Part shown: one piece after another, positions 1 to 9,080 of the stretch | How positions within the stretch are numbered: position 1 is the stretch's first letter | Layout: the number at the start of each line of letters is the position of its first letter | Origin: Psychrosphaera haliotis | Lineage (GTDB): Bacteria; Pseudomonadota; Gammaproteobacteria; Enterobacterales; Alteromonadaceae | Assembly (NCBI RefSeq): GCF_009728465.1 | Contig: NZ_WOCD01000001.1 | Location: forward strand, 496,001 to 560,000 | Length of the DNA: 64,000 nucleotides | Reading direction: 5' to 3' | Notes under the pieces: model-generated | Database searches by the model: none | The model's input: the letters and a program-made list of their open reading frames with translations, nothing else | What the model was told of the DNA's origin: nothing | Translations under genes and position numbers: made by a program

Positions 1-1281
1 GGCTTAGACAGCGTTTGGTTAGCATTAGGTTTACTAATTGGTGCCTACGTAAATTACATCTTAGTGGCTCCTAGGCTACGTGTTTATACAGAAGTAGCTG
101 ACGACTCCTTAACTATTCCTGAGTTCTTTTCTAAACGTTTCTCATTAAACAACAGTTCAGTTCGAATCATCGCTTCCTTAGTTATCATCTTGTTTTTCAC
201 ACTTTATACTTCTTCGGGCCTAGTTGCTGGCGGTAAGTTATTTGAAAGCGGTTTTGATCTTGGTTACGAAACCGGTGTACTAATTACTGTTTCAGTTGTC
301 ATTTTATACACAGTATTAGGTGGCTTTTTAGCGGTAAGTTTAACGGACTTTGTGCAAGGCTGTATCATGTTTATCGCCCTTGCCATGGTGCCACTATTTG
401 CCATGGGTCAACTTGATAATTTATCTGGCATTACCTCTCTGATCACGAGCGATTTTGTCACAGAAGTCGCCAGCAAAGATGCGCTGGGATGGCTTGGTGT
501 ACTAAGTTTAATGACTTGGGGGCTTGGTTACTTTGGTCAGCCTCACATTATTGTCCGATTTATGGCAATCAACTCACATAAAGATGTAAAAACTGCAAAA
601 AATATTGGTATGTCGTGGATGACAGTGACTATTATTGGCGCTGTGTTAACCGGTATCGTTGGATTACATTATACCCAGCAGTACAATGTTGCGATTGACG
701 ATCCAGAAACCATTTTTGTATTACTATCACAAATTCTCTTCCACCCTCTTATTGCGGGTTGGTTATTAGCTGCAATTCTTGCTGCGATTATGAGTACGGT
801 TTCATCACAATTATTAGTTTCATCTAGTTCGTTAGTTGAAGACTGCTACCGAATTTTCATCCACAAAGAAGCCTCTGACAAAGAGTTACTATTCGCCAGT
901 CGTTTATGTGTTGTGTTGGTTGCCGCTGTTGCTACCGGCGTTGCCTTTAATTCTGATAGCGGAGTTTTAGATATCGTATCTAGTGCTTGGGCAGGATTTG
1001 GTGCGGCGTTTGGCCCAGTGGTATTATTTGCGTTACTTTGGAAGCGAATGACTAACCAAGGTGCCATTGCAGGTGTATTAGCGGGCGCAATTACGGTAAT
1101 ATTCTGGAAACACGCTCCTGTATTAGCCAATGGCGATGCTTTAGGCTCGGTATTTTATGAGTTGTTACCAGGATTTATCGTTTCATCTATTGCGATATAC
1201 GCTGTGAGTTTAATGACTGATGAGCCAAACGAAAAGACGTTGAGTCAATTCGACAAAACTCAAAGCATCATTAACGAATAA
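1..1281 (+). CDS. putP: Sodium/proline symporter PutP, 5' end outside the window
   Basis: Inner-membrane Na+-coupled proline uptake carrier of the sodium:solute symporter (SSS) family. The reading frame is open from base 1, so the gene starts upstream; about 426 residues are present of a usual length near 500. The early stretch with VAPRLRVYTE followed by LTIPEFF is characteristic of PutP just after the second membrane helix, and long hydrophobic helices continue to a short charged C-terminal tail. The GTG at 64 is an internal Val codon, not a start. A MarR regulator follows 34 bases downstream in the same direction and proBA lies beyond a terminator, so the setting is proline and osmolyte handling. 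The family is clear; proline as substrate is from similarity. Confidence 0.9.
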   Translation, partial: GLDSVWLALGLLIGAYVNYILVAPRLRVYTEVADDSLTIPEFFSKRFSLNNSSVRIIASLVIILFFTLYTSSGLVAGGKLFESGFDLGYETGVLITVSVVILYTVLGGFLAVSLTDFVQGCIMFIALAMVPLFAMGQLDNLSGITSLITSDFVTEVASKDALGWLGVLSLMTWGLGYFGQPHIIVRFMAINSHKDVKTAKNIGMSWMTVTIIGAVLTGIVGLHYTQQYNVAIDDPETIFVLLSQILFHPLIAGWLLAAILAAIMSTVSSQLLVSSSSLVEDCYRIFIHKEASDKELLFASRLCVVLVAAVATGVAFNSDSGVLDIVSSAWAGFGAAFGPVVLFALLWKRMTNQGAIAGVLAGAITVIFWKHAPVLANGDALGSVFYELLPGFIVSSIAIYAVSLMTDEPNEKTLSQFDKTQSIINE

Positions 1282-1315
1282 GACATAAGTAAAAAGATTG
1301 TAGGTAGGGTTTAAT

Positions 1316-1789
1316 TTGGAAAAGTACGAAGAGTTACTTGTAGCTATTAGGCGCGTCATTCGCGCCATTGACTTACGCTCAAAAAAACTAAGTAAGGATG
1401 TAGGCATTACTGGCCCTCAACTTTTAGTTATTCAAGAGTTGGGCGCTGATCCTGGCATTACTGCTAAACAAGTATCAGATATTGTAAACCTGAGCCAAGC
1501 AACGGTAACAAGTATTCTAGACCGCCTTGAAAGCAAAGGTATGGTAGAACGAGTTAGAAGTGAGTCTGACCGTAGACGTATTGCTTTATATTTAACTGAC
1601 TTAGGTAAAAGCACACTTAAAAGTGCACCTAGATCAATGGAAGATAGCTTTATCGATAAGTTTAGTACGCTAGAAGATTGGGAGCAGTCTCTTTTACTGT
1701 CTAGCGTTCAGCGTGTTGCAAACATGATGGACGCGAATGACTTAGATGCGGCACCTATTTTGAACATTGGTGATATTACACCAAAATAA
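1316..1789 (+). CDS. MarR-family transcriptional regulator, EctR/CosR-like
   Basis: 157-residue winged-helix DNA-binding regulator. The start is a TTG at 1316, preceded by a purine-rich GGTAGGG. The helix-turn-helix covers roughly residues 45-75 (ITAKQVSDIVNLSQATVTSI) and is followed by the wing with the MarR signature ESDRRRIALYLTDLG near residues 80-95. The C-terminal helices end in a short tail containing DAAPILNIGDI. From memory, overall form and this tail resemble MarR proteins that control ectoine and other compatible-solute genes (EctR, Vibrio CosR). It lies directly behind putP, possibly in the same transcript, and upstream of proBA. Control of osmolyte genes is inference from context; no operator was identified. 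Confidence 0.8.
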   Translation: MEKYEELLVAIRRVIRAIDLRSKKLSKDVGITGPQLLVIQELGADPGITAKQVSDIVNLSQATVTSILDRLESKGMVERVRSESDRRRIALYLTDLGKSTLKSAPRSMEDSFIDKFSTLEDWEQSLLLSSVQRVANMMDANDLDAAPILNIGDITPK

Positions 1790-1812
1790 AATAGATACTT
1801 TCATCTCTAATT

Positions 1813-1839
1813 AAACCGACTTTATTGTCGGTTTTTTTT
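1813..1839 (+). terminator. Rho-independent terminator after the MarR gene
   Basis: AAACCGAC, a six-base loop and GTCGGTTT form a compact hairpin followed by a run of T, 24 bases after the stop codon. It separates the putP-marR transcript from proBA. Confidence 0.85.
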
Positions 1840-2120
1840 CGCCTAGGTTTTACTCGTTCCTATACCTCCTTCTTTAAATCTACATGACTTCCTATTCATT
1901 TTAACCTGACCTAACGGCGATATTAATAACCTAGTAAAGCAACGAAATAGCGATACAGCCTGGCTTTCAAGAGAAGTTAAAGGTTAGTTTATACTAATAA
2001 CTATAAAGAGGCGTGATAGTAACTATAAGCAACCAAAATATAATTAGTACAATAATGATTAGACTTCTAATTATTTATCCGTATACTTTACAACCTGATT
2101 CGAGCAATAGGACATACGTA
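1840..2120 (+). other. Intergenic leader upstream of proB, no gene seen
   Basis: Together with the terminator this is a gene-free stretch of 331 bases between marR and proB. The last 120 bases are AT-rich and probably hold the proBA promoter, but I cannot single out a convincing -35/-10 pair. A GTG at 2013 opens the proB frame early; those 36 extra codons do not resemble ProB and are treated as untranslated leader. Confidence 0.5.
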
Positions 2121-3230
2121 ATGAATACAAATTCTTGGAATGACTGGAACCGAATAGTTCTTAAAGTAGGTAGCGCGTTAATCGCTCCTAGTGGGAACGG
2201 TTGCAGTGCACACCAATTATTTCCAATCGCCCAGTTTATTATTGAATGTAGAAAGCAAGGTAAGCAGGTTGTGCTAGTTTCTTCGGGTTCAGTGGCGGCA
2301 GGACGTCACGTTTTTTCAAACCCTGACAACCCTTCGCTAGCATTAAAGAAAGCCATGGCAGCTGCTGGCCAGTCTGAAATGGTATCTACATGGGATCGTT
2401 TGTTTGATTTCCATACTGCACAAATATTATTAACACATGGTGATTTACGCGACCAAGAGCGTTATCACAGTATTCGTGACACAATAATGACGTCTTTAGA
2501 ACACGGCGTAATGCCGATTGTTAACGAAAATGACACGGTCACAACCGACGGTTTAAAAGTTGGCGACAATGACAACTTATCTGCAATGGTGGCAGCCGCG
2601 GCTGGAGCAGATGCCTTAATCATGTGTTCTGACATTAATGGTCTTTATAACAAGAACCCTAAAATACATGAAGATGCAGAATTACTTAGTGTTGTAAGTG
2701 AAATAACTGAAAACATCAAAGAAATGGCTGGAGGCGCTATTAGTTCAACCGGAACTGGCGGTATGTTAACTAAACTCCAAGCTGCGGAAAAAGCGACTGC
2801 TCATGGCATTACAACTTATATAGTTAATGGATTTGAAGCGGAGACTTTCTCAAAATTAGTTCGAGGTGAAAATCCTGGAACCGTGTTTACACCATATAAA
2901 AATCCAATGCAGGATGACTTGCATTGGTTGACTCATACAACAAGAGCGCAAGGCGAAATTATTGTAGACCAAAGCGGTGCAGTATGTGTACTTGACGATG
3001 AAAAGACGTTATCTAGTGATCAACTGGTTGATGTAAAAGGCAACTTTAATATTGGTGATACCGTTTTAGTTAAAACTGAGAATGGTAATCGAGTCGCAAA
3101 AGGCGTTGCCAATTATAGTAGTTGTTTAATGTCTTATATTTCTGACCAGCATGAGCCTAACGAAACTGCGTTTCCAACTATTGAGTCACTTATCGAAGAT
3201 AAGAACATTGCCGTATTAAAGGAGGCCTAA
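2121..3230 (+). CDS. proB: Glutamate 5-kinase ProB
   Basis: Phosphorylates L-glutamate with ATP to gamma-glutamyl phosphate, the first step of proline synthesis, in the cytoplasm. I place the start at the ATG at 2121, preceded by TAGGA, giving 369 residues, close to the usual 367. The N-terminal amino-acid kinase domain begins with RIVLKVGSALI, has VLVSSGSVAAG and the NENDTV segment near residue 137, and is followed by a C-terminal PUA domain (about residues 275-365). Its stop overlaps the proA start by one base (TAATG), with AGGAGG just before the junction, so the two are translationally coupled. ProB is normally feedback-inhibited by proline; this was not tested here. Confidence 0.95.
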   Translation: MNTNSWNDWNRIVLKVGSALIAPSGNGCSAHQLFPIAQFIIECRKQGKQVVLVSSGSVAAGRHVFSNPDNPSLALKKAMAAAGQSEMVSTWDRLFDFHTAQILLTHGDLRDQERYHSIRDTIMTSLEHGVMPIVNENDTVTTDGLKVGDNDNLSAMVAAAAGADALIMCSDINGLYNKNPKIHEDAELLSVVSEITENIKEMAGGAISSTGTGGMLTKLQAAEKATAHGITTYIVNGFEAETFSKLVRGENPGTVFTPYKNPMQDDLHWLTHTTRAQGEIIVDQSGAVCVLDDEKTLSSDQLVDVKGNFNIGDTVLVKTENGNRVAKGVANYSSCLMSYISDQHEPNETAFPTIESLIEDKNIAVLKEA

Positions 3231-4474
3231 TGAGCTATATTAAAACAATTTCACGAGCTGCAAAATCTGCGTCAAAAAAACTAGCAATTTTGTCAGAAGA
3301 AGAAAAAAACGCTGTATTACTTGCCATGGCTAAAAATATTAAAGAAGCGCAACCAGCTATTTTAGAAGCAAACAAAATTGACCTTAAGAATGCAGCTGAT
3401 ATGGAGCTTGAAGCTTCGTTTGTTGATCGCTTAACGTTAAATTCAGAACGTATTGATGACATGGTAACTGGCATTAAAGAGATTGTTGCTCTTGATGATC
3501 CAATTGGTAGCAGAAAAGCCGTCACCACTAGACCTAACGGTTTAGAAATAGAGAAAATGCGTATTCCACTCGGCGTTATTTGTATGATTTATGAATCTCG
3601 ACCAAACGTAACGGCTGATGCTGGTGCGCTGTGTTTTAAATCTGGTAATGGCGTAGTACTTAGAGGCGGCAAAGAAGCATTAAATTCAAGTTTGGCTATT
3701 GCTGCTGCAATGCATAAAGCACTAGAAGAGCATAACTTACCTAAAGAACTTGTAGCGGTTATTGACGACCCTGCTCGAGAGCTAGTACTAGAGTTAATTT
3801 CTCAGGTGGACAGCATTGATTTAGTTATTCCTCGCGGTGGTGAAGGCTTAATTAAATTTGTTAGTGATAACAGTAAAATACCAGTCATTCAGCACTTTAA
3901 AGGTGTTTGTCACTTATACGTTGATAAAGATGCCGACTTTGAAAAAGCATTAAGAATATTAGAGAACGGTAAAACTCAGCGAACTGGTGTTTGTAATGCC
4001 CTTGAAGGCTTGCTAGTGCATGCCGATATCGCTGAAGACTTTTTGCCAATAGCAGCAAAAATGTTGCAAGAAAAAGGCGTGAAAGTGAATGCTTGTCAGC
4101 GCTCACATGGATTTTTCCTAAGCCCTATTCTATTACCTTACTCTGATTTTGGACAAGAATATTTAAGTCTTGAGATAGCCATAAGAACGGTAGATAGCTT
4201 TGAGCAAGCCCTTGACCATATTGATGAGTTTGGTAGCCACCATACGGAAGTTATTTGTACTGAGAATGAAAAAACAGCACAAATGTTCCAACTTGCTGTA
4301 GATGCATCGGTTGTTATGGTTAACGCAAGTTCACGCTTCTCAGACGGTTCTCAGTTAGGCTTGGGTGCAGAAATAGGAATTGCGACAACAAAGCTACATG
4401 CCTACGGCCCTATGGGTTTAGAGTCGTTAACTGCAGAGAAATTTGTAGTTACCGGTGAAGGTCAAGTTAGATAA
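3230..4474 (+). CDS. proA: Gamma-glutamyl phosphate reductase ProA
   Basis: NADPH-dependent reductase converting gamma-glutamyl phosphate to glutamate 5-semialdehyde, which cyclises on the way to proline. At 414 residues it is full length (417 in E. coli). The aldehyde-dehydrogenase-like fold is clear: FKSGNGVVLRGGKEA in the nucleotide-binding half, IPRGGEGLIKFV, and the catalytic cysteine in QRTGVCNALE. The end contains GPMGLESLT, typical of ProA. The start codon overlaps the proB stop and uses the strong AGGAGG there. A terminator follows about 110 bases after the stop, so proBA is a two-gene operon. Confidence 0.96.
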   Translation: MSYIKTISRAAKSASKKLAILSEEEKNAVLLAMAKNIKEAQPAILEANKIDLKNAADMELEASFVDRLTLNSERIDDMVTGIKEIVALDDPIGSRKAVTTRPNGLEIEKMRIPLGVICMIYESRPNVTADAGALCFKSGNGVVLRGGKEALNSSLAIAAAMHKALEEHNLPKELVAVIDDPARELVLELISQVDSIDLVIPRGGEGLIKFVSDNSKIPVIQHFKGVCHLYVDKDADFEKALRILENGKTQRTGVCNALEGLLVHADIAEDFLPIAAKMLQEKGVKVNACQRSHGFFLSPILLPYSDFGQEYLSLEIAIRTVDSFEQALDHIDEFGSHHTEVICTENEKTAQMFQLAVDASVVMVNASSRFSDGSQLGLGAEIGIATTKLHAYGPMGLESLTAEKFVVTGEGQVR

Positions 4475-4580
4475 CGTTATAACAGTATCAAAATACGGAA
4501 ACTTCATACTTATTAGATATGTATAATTTGGGCGAACTTAAACTTGAACCAATCGCCCAGAACAACCTTCTTTGCTAATA

Positions 4581-4604
4581 AAAGCCTCTTTTGAGGCTTT
4601 TTTT
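4581..4604 (+). terminator. Rho-independent terminator after proBA
   Basis: AAAGCCTC, a four-base loop and GAGGCTTT followed by T residues. It lies between proA and the porin gene and ends the proBA transcript. Confidence 0.85.
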
Positions 4605-4687
4605 CTATTTGATTCACTGTTTTTTAAGCAAATTCTCAAGTGTCGTCTACACTTTCATTGTATTTAACAACAATGAGACAGGGTACT

Positions 4688-5872
4688 ATGAAAAAAGTAT
4701 TGCAACTTGGTTTTCCAATTGGGCTTATAGCCTTATCCACCGCTAGTTTTAATGCCAATGCCGACATTCGCTTCAATGGATTTGCGTCGATAGTTGCGGG
4801 ACAAACGCTTAGCGATAACGAGAGTTACCTTGGTTATGATAATGACCTTTCATTCAAAAATGAGTCAATTTTTGCTCTACAAGCAATGAGTGATTTAGGT
4901 GACGGTCTTTCAGCGACTGCACAAATTGTTGCTCAAGGTAACGAAAATTTTGATACGAAGTTTTCTTGGGCATATATCTCATATGAAGCAAGCGACTACA
5001 CAACAGTAAGAGCTGGACGACTTCGTATTCCTTTTTATCTATATTCAGACTATTTAGATGTTGGTTATGCATACCCTTGGGTAAGACCAGCAGGTGCTAT
5101 GTATAGTCTGCCATTTAATAACTACGACGGTATTAGTGTTGTACATAATAAACTAATTGGCGAGTGGGACTTCTCATTTAACTTTATGTTTGGTGAGCTT
5201 TCCGACACGTTCTTCAAAACAACCTCTCCAACAGAGGGTTCATTGAACAATATGTACGGCTTAGCTACAAGCTTTAGCAGAGAGTGGTTCAGCGGCTACT
5301 TTACTTATATTGCGGGTGAAATTAACATTCCAGTGGCAGGCATTGAGTCATTTGCTAGCCTTGCACAAGCTTTAGGTGCGTCGCAATCTGCCGCTGATGA
5401 GCTTCGTATTGATGGTGATACAGGTACATTTATAGGTGCCGGCTTTAATATTGATTATGAAAACTGGTCAATTATTGCTGAGTACTCTGAAAGCAATACA
5501 GACGACTCAATTCTGCAAGAAGCAGACAAAGGTGGCTATATTAGTTTTGGTTATCGTGTAAATGAAAAAACCATGCCTTTTATTATGTTTGAAACCTTTG
5601 AAACGCCTGCCAATTCAAGTATTGCAGCAGCAATGCCGGGCACCGTAATTCCAGCTTTAGGTACAGCATATGATGGCATTCCGGTGAACATTGCAACTCA
5701 AGCAATAGTTGATGCAACAAACCGTGATGAATACACCGCAACATCAGTAGGTGTGCGTTATAACTTCCACCCAAGTGCTGCCTTTAAGGTTCAATACACA
5801 AGCGTTGACAACGACTACAACGATGCTTGGGATGCTGATTCTATTGCATTTGCTGTTGACGTTGTATTTTAA
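4688..5872 (+). CDS. Outer-membrane porin-like beta-barrel protein
   Basis: 394-residue predicted outer-membrane barrel. I chose the ATG at 4688, which gives a clean signal peptide (MKKVLQLGF..., cleavage near NANA-DIRF); a GTG 48 bases upstream would put residues before it. The mature part has alternating beta-strand patterns (ARLGRL-type and GYR-type strands, many Y/W girdle residues) and ends in FAVDVVF with a terminal Phe, the usual barrel-assembly signal. The next gene begins 10 bases after the stop behind AAGGAGG and encodes a small phosphate-binding-protein-like protein, a pairing suggestive of anion or phosphate uptake. Channel selectivity cannot be read from the sequence. Confidence 0.8.
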   Translation: MKKVLQLGFPIGLIALSTASFNANADIRFNGFASIVAGQTLSDNESYLGYDNDLSFKNESIFALQAMSDLGDGLSATAQIVAQGNENFDTKFSWAYISYEASDYTTVRAGRLRIPFYLYSDYLDVGYAYPWVRPAGAMYSLPFNNYDGISVVHNKLIGEWDFSFNFMFGELSDTFFKTTSPTEGSLNNMYGLATSFSREWFSGYFTYIAGEINIPVAGIESFASLAQALGASQSAADELRIDGDTGTFIGAGFNIDYENWSIIAEYSESNTDDSILQEADKGGYISFGYRVNEKTMPFIMFETFETPANSSIAAAMPGTVIPALGTAYDGIPVNIATQAIVDATNRDEYTATSVGVRYNFHPSAAFKVQYTSVDNDYNDAWDADSIAFAVDVVF

Positions 5873-5881
5873 GGAGGTTGT

Positions 5882-6286
5882 ATGAAAAAATCGACAATTG
5901 CATTAGTGCTTGCTTTATTTAGCTCAAATGTTTTGGCTGTTAATGTAGTAGTACACCCGTCGAATGCAGATGCACTTGATAAAACGGCCATCTCTAGAAT
6001 ATTCCTAGGTAAAGCAAAGTCCTTTCCAGGTGGCGGATCTGTAACACCTATTGATCAAGCTGAGGGCTCAGCTGCAACCAATGAGTTTAACGATAAAGTT
6101 TTAAGTCGTTCTGGGAGCCAACTTAAAGCTTATTGGTCAAAACTTGTATTTACTGGAAAAGGCACTCCGCCTAAGAAGGTAGATAACGATGCAGCGGTCA
6201 TTGATATGGTTTCAAAAAACCCTGATATGATTGGCTATATTCAAGGTGATGGCGGCGGCGCGGTAAAGGTAGTTGCTAGCTTTTAA
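5882..6286 (+). CDS. PstS-like periplasmic substrate-binding domain protein
   Basis: 134-residue secreted protein with a signal peptide (MKKSTIALVLALFSSNVLA). The mature part matches the short PBP-like group related to phosphate ABC transporter binding proteins: VVVHPSNADALDKTAISRIFLGKAK, then the FNDKVL and YWSKLVFTGKG segments, and a C-terminal VSKNPDMIGYI like the end of PstS. It is about half the length of a full PstS, so it is probably a single-domain relative and not a complete transporter subunit; no pst genes are nearby. It is almost certainly co-transcribed with the porin (10-base gap, strong AAGGAGG). Confidence 0.8.
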   Translation: MKKSTIALVLALFSSNVLAVNVVVHPSNADALDKTAISRIFLGKAKSFPGGGSVTPIDQAEGSAATNEFNDKVLSRSGSQLKAYWSKLVFTGKGTPPKKVDNDAAVIDMVSKNPDMIGYIQGDGGGAVKVVASF

Positions 6287-6308
6287 CTTTTAGTGATGGC
6301 ATAAAATA

Positions 6309-6330
6309 TATAAAACAGGGATGTTTTATA
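6309..6330 (+). terminator. Weak hairpin between the PstS-like gene and lapD
   Basis: TATAAAAC and GTTTTATA are perfect 8-base arms around a six-base loop, 23 bases after the stop of the PstS-like gene. There is no long T run, so terminator function is uncertain. The plus-strand operon and the minus-strand lapD gene converge here. Confidence 0.4.
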
Positions 6331-6460
6331 TTGTCCAACTTTGAAAACAATATTTTAAGTATTTCATTCTTCCATTCTGTATCTTGAAAGCTCCTCTTTT
6401 CAAACTAAATATAAAGCTGTCCTCTATGTGTATATTCTCTAATTAATGATCCACATTTAC

Positions 6461-8395
6461 TTACAAAGCCAATGCTTTTGCTGGAATAACAAACCCTTGA
6501 TACCCATCAAAATTATATTTCTTTAACTTTTCAAGTTGCATTTCATTCTCTACGTGCGTTGCTATAACTTTGATATCTAAATTGTGGATTGTTGTGCACA
6601 AAGAATCGACAAAATAAGCGTCATCATCATTTTTCAACACCATTTCAGTATAAATATGATCAACTTTGACATAGTCCGGATGAACTGACTTTAAGTATGA
6701 AAGAGATTCAAAGTTTCTGCCAACTCTATCGATGCCGTACTTGAAGTTCAATTCATTTAAACATTCGCAAAGAGTGTTTACATTATCCATGTCGTTTAGC
6801 ACTGAGTCTTCATTAAATTCAAATACAATTCTGTCTTTACTCTCACAGTTGTCTTTCACTTTATTGCAAAGCCACATTATAAACTGGTAATTTTTCATTG
6901 CTGACTTTGTGATATTGAGCGCCAATACCTGACTCTCATTGCCTTTAGCGTACTCAAACGCTTTTGCAATAATATTTTTGTCAAAATCTGAACCTAATTT
7001 ATGCTCATTCATAACAGATATAAATGTTCCCAAAGTTACATTTTTGAAACCTTCAATATGAACTTGAGTAAATACCTCAAAGTGCTCAGGCTCAATACTA
7101 TTATAAAGAAAGACTGGTTGGTGGCGAAATGACAAATGTGACTCAGATATTGCAAGTTCCAACGCCTCTTTAATCTCAGTTCGAGTATGTATATGTCCAC
7201 AGTTTGGCTCAATCTCTACCACAGAGACACCACTGGTAGACTCCTTTGCTGCAATGAGTGTTTGGTCGAGTAAAGCGACTATACTTTCTTTGTCCGCTTT
7301 GTGGGAAACCTTTACACCTGCCGCAGAATATATATTTTTATTGTCGAACAATTCTTGAATTTCAACCGTAGAAAAGTAAGTAGCAAGCTGCTTTAGTTTT
7401 AACTCTACTTCTCTTTTATCGCTTTCCTGAACGATTAATATAAAGTCTCTTTCTGAGGTTCGCGTTTTTATAACCGTCTCGTCATTATCAAAAATAGTAT
7501 TTATATAGTGGCCAATAACCACCATTAACTCATCCCTCTTTTGCCAACCATGAGATTTCCGCATTTCTTCAATACTTGCTATTTGAATTAAAACTAGAAT
7601 CCCGTTTCCAGACTCTTTTAACCAAGCATCTAATCTGCGATTAAAGTAGTTTCTATTGCCAAAGCCTGTAACTGGTTCTACATAAGCGGCCTGTTCTAGT
7701 TTACTATGTAGTTTCGTCTTTTCTTCAAACTGTTCTTTTAGTTTGTCCGTCATCTGATTAACAGCAACCGTTACATCCCTGAGCTCTTTGGTAGTCGGCA
7801 CCGGTAAAGGTTCTCCAAAGTAATGAGACTGAATTTGTTTTGCCTTCTCTTGTATTCTAACTAAAGGTCTTAAAACAAAGTTAATGGCATAAGAACAAAC
7901 AAATATTACAAAAAGCCCTAAACCTCCTAACCAAATAATAGTCTGTACAAATGATGTCCATAATTGCTTATATGCAAACCCTGGATGACCAACAACTTTA
8001 ATTTTCCCAACTTGGTACCAACCTGAAGTAACCTCATTTTCAATAAATGGCGGCGAAAGTATTTCTAGATCTAAAAACCATTGTGGAACACCATCAACAG
8101 CAACTTCCATCTCTTTAGTTATGATCTCATTGGTGTCGAATTTGGTAACTGATATCTTTTTATAGTAACCACCATCAAAATAGGCGTTAAGCGTTGCATC
8201 TATCATTACATTGTCACCGGACTCCAAATGAGGAGCTACAGCTATGGTCAAGGACGATGACATATTTTCCAAATCAGACTCAAGCTGGTTCGTTAAATAC
8301 TCTTTTGTTGAGTCAAATTGCAACCATAAAACTCCCATCAAGTTTATACAAAACGTGAGTATTATTACGGCAACAATTTCTTTAAATAATGTCAT
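6461..8395 (-). CDS. lapD: LapD/BpfD-like c-di-GMP receptor with degenerate GGDEF-EAL
   Basis: 644-residue inner-membrane receptor (Pseudomonas LapD is about 648). Order: membrane helix (residues 5-25); periplasmic sensor-output domain with GWYQVGKIKVVGHPGFAY, the typical LapD segment; second helix (about 152-174); HAMP; GGDEF-like domain; EAL-like domain. The diguanylate cyclase motif is replaced by TSERDF and the EAL position reads EVF, so neither synthesis nor hydrolysis of c-di-GMP is expected; such proteins bind the nucleotide through the EAL-like fold. In the known system, nucleotide-bound LapD holds LapG away from the adhesin. It is the last gene of the adhesin operon, 7 bases after lapG. 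Confidence 0.9.
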   Translation of the reverse strand: MTLFKEIVAVIILTFCINLMGVLWLQFDSTKEYLTNQLESDLENMSSSLTIAVAPHLESGDNVMIDATLNAYFDGGYYKKISVTKFDTNEIITKEMEVAVDGVPQWFLDLEILSPPFIENEVTSGWYQVGKIKVVGHPGFAYKQLWTSFVQTIIWLGGLGLFVIFVCSYAINFVLRPLVRIQEKAKQIQSHYFGEPLPVPTTKELRDVTVAVNQMTDKLKEQFEEKTKLHSKLEQAAYVEPVTGFGNRNYFNRRLDAWLKESGNGILVLIQIASIEEMRKSHGWQKRDELMVVIGHYINTIFDNDETVIKTRTSERDFILIVQESDKREVELKLKQLATYFSTVEIQELFDNKNIYSAAGVKVSHKADKESIVALLDQTLIAAKESTSGVSVVEIEPNCGHIHTRTEIKEALELAISESHLSFRHQPVFLYNSIEPEHFEVFTQVHIEGFKNVTLGTFISVMNEHKLGSDFDKNIIAKAFEYAKGNESQVLALNITKSAMKNYQFIMWLCNKVKDNCESKDRIVFEFNEDSVLNDMDNVNTLCECLNELNFKYGIDRVGRNFESLSYLKSVHPDYVKVDHIYTEMVLKNDDDAYFVDSLCTTIHNLDIKVIATHVENEMQLEKLKKYNFDGYQGFVIPAKALAL

Positions 8396-8402
8396 ATTTC
8401 AC

Positions 8403-9065
8403 CTATTCTTCGGACATGAACTGTTCCATGCTGTAACGGTTTGATAGATTGTCCCAGTCGGCCATACGAGCACTCGAACTGGCTGTTTTACCCTTGCCTT
8501 TTTGCTTGTTCAACCACAATTTTTGACCATTAAAAGAAACTATTAAAACTAGATCTTTTCTTTTGTAGGCGGGTTTTATTTCGCCGTCTATGTTGTCCAA
8601 GATTAACGGCATTGATGTTTTTGTGGGGTAATAAGCGAGCACCATATGAAACTGATTTAACGTTAAAGACTTTACATAACCTAAGCGTAACTTCTCCATA
8701 GGTATTCCAAGCTCAAGTAGCGTAAAATATTTGGCAACAGCAAAGTCTTCACAATCTCCACCTCGAATGCCAATAAACTCAAGTGGTGTTGCCCAATAAT
8801 CCTCTTTTCCCCAAAGCCTTATGTCATCAACAAACTCAAAGTAATTAAAGAATTGATTAACTAACTTCAACTTTTCTTGCTCAGGCAATTGCTGCTTATT
8901 GTCAATCATTGCTCGCCAAGCAATAATTCTTTTAACAGCATCTTCGTCATATTTTTCTCGAGTAAAAGCTACCAACTTGTCCATATCTAATTTAGGACTG
9001 GAGAGGGTTATTAATGAAAATAGCACCAGAAAAACAGCCGCTGCACTTTTCAGTCTGTTGAGCAT
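8403..9065 (-). CDS. lapG: LapG/BpfG-like periplasmic cysteine protease
   Basis: 220-residue transglutaminase-like cysteine protease (DUF920/BTLCP family) that in the Lap system clips the N-terminus of the surface adhesin and releases it. An N-terminal hydrophobic segment (residues 8-22) directs export. The triad is visible: Cys105 in RGGDCEDF, His140 in NQFHMVLAY and Asp157 in ILDNIDG, with family-like spacing (35 and 17 residues). Asp104, Glu106 and Asp107 correspond to the acidic residues that bind calcium in studied LapG proteins. It lies between the OmpA-like gene (15-base gap) and lapD (7-base gap). Its likely substrate, with a TAAG site, is encoded in the same operon. Confidence 0.93.
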   Translation of the reverse strand: MLNRLKSAAAVFLVLFSLITLSSPKLDMDKLVAFTREKYDEDAVKRIIAWRAMIDNKQQLPEQEKLKLVNQFFNYFEFVDDIRLWGKEDYWATPLEFIGIRGGDCEDFAVAKYFTLLELGIPMEKLRLGYVKSLTLNQFHMVLAYYPTKTSMPLILDNIDGEIKPAYKRKDLVLIVSFNGQKLWLNKQKGKGKTASSSARMADWDNLSNRYSMEQFMSEE

Positions 9066-9080
9066 GTTAGCCAGTTGCCT

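Noticed and set aside
846-1130. Minus-strand open frame inside putP
   Set aside because: Lies wholly antisense to a clear symporter sequence and has no recognisable features.
2013-2120. GTG start for proB giving 36 extra residues
   Set aside because: The extra residues do not resemble ProB, while ATG at 2121 has a TAGGA site and yields family length.
4640-4687. GTG start for the porin
   Set aside because: It would place 16 residues before the signal peptide; ATG at 4688 gives a clean signal sequence.
6461-8395. Active diguanylate cyclase or phosphodiesterase
   Set aside because: GGDEF is replaced by TSERDF and the EAL position reads EVF, so catalysis is not expected; receptor role fits.
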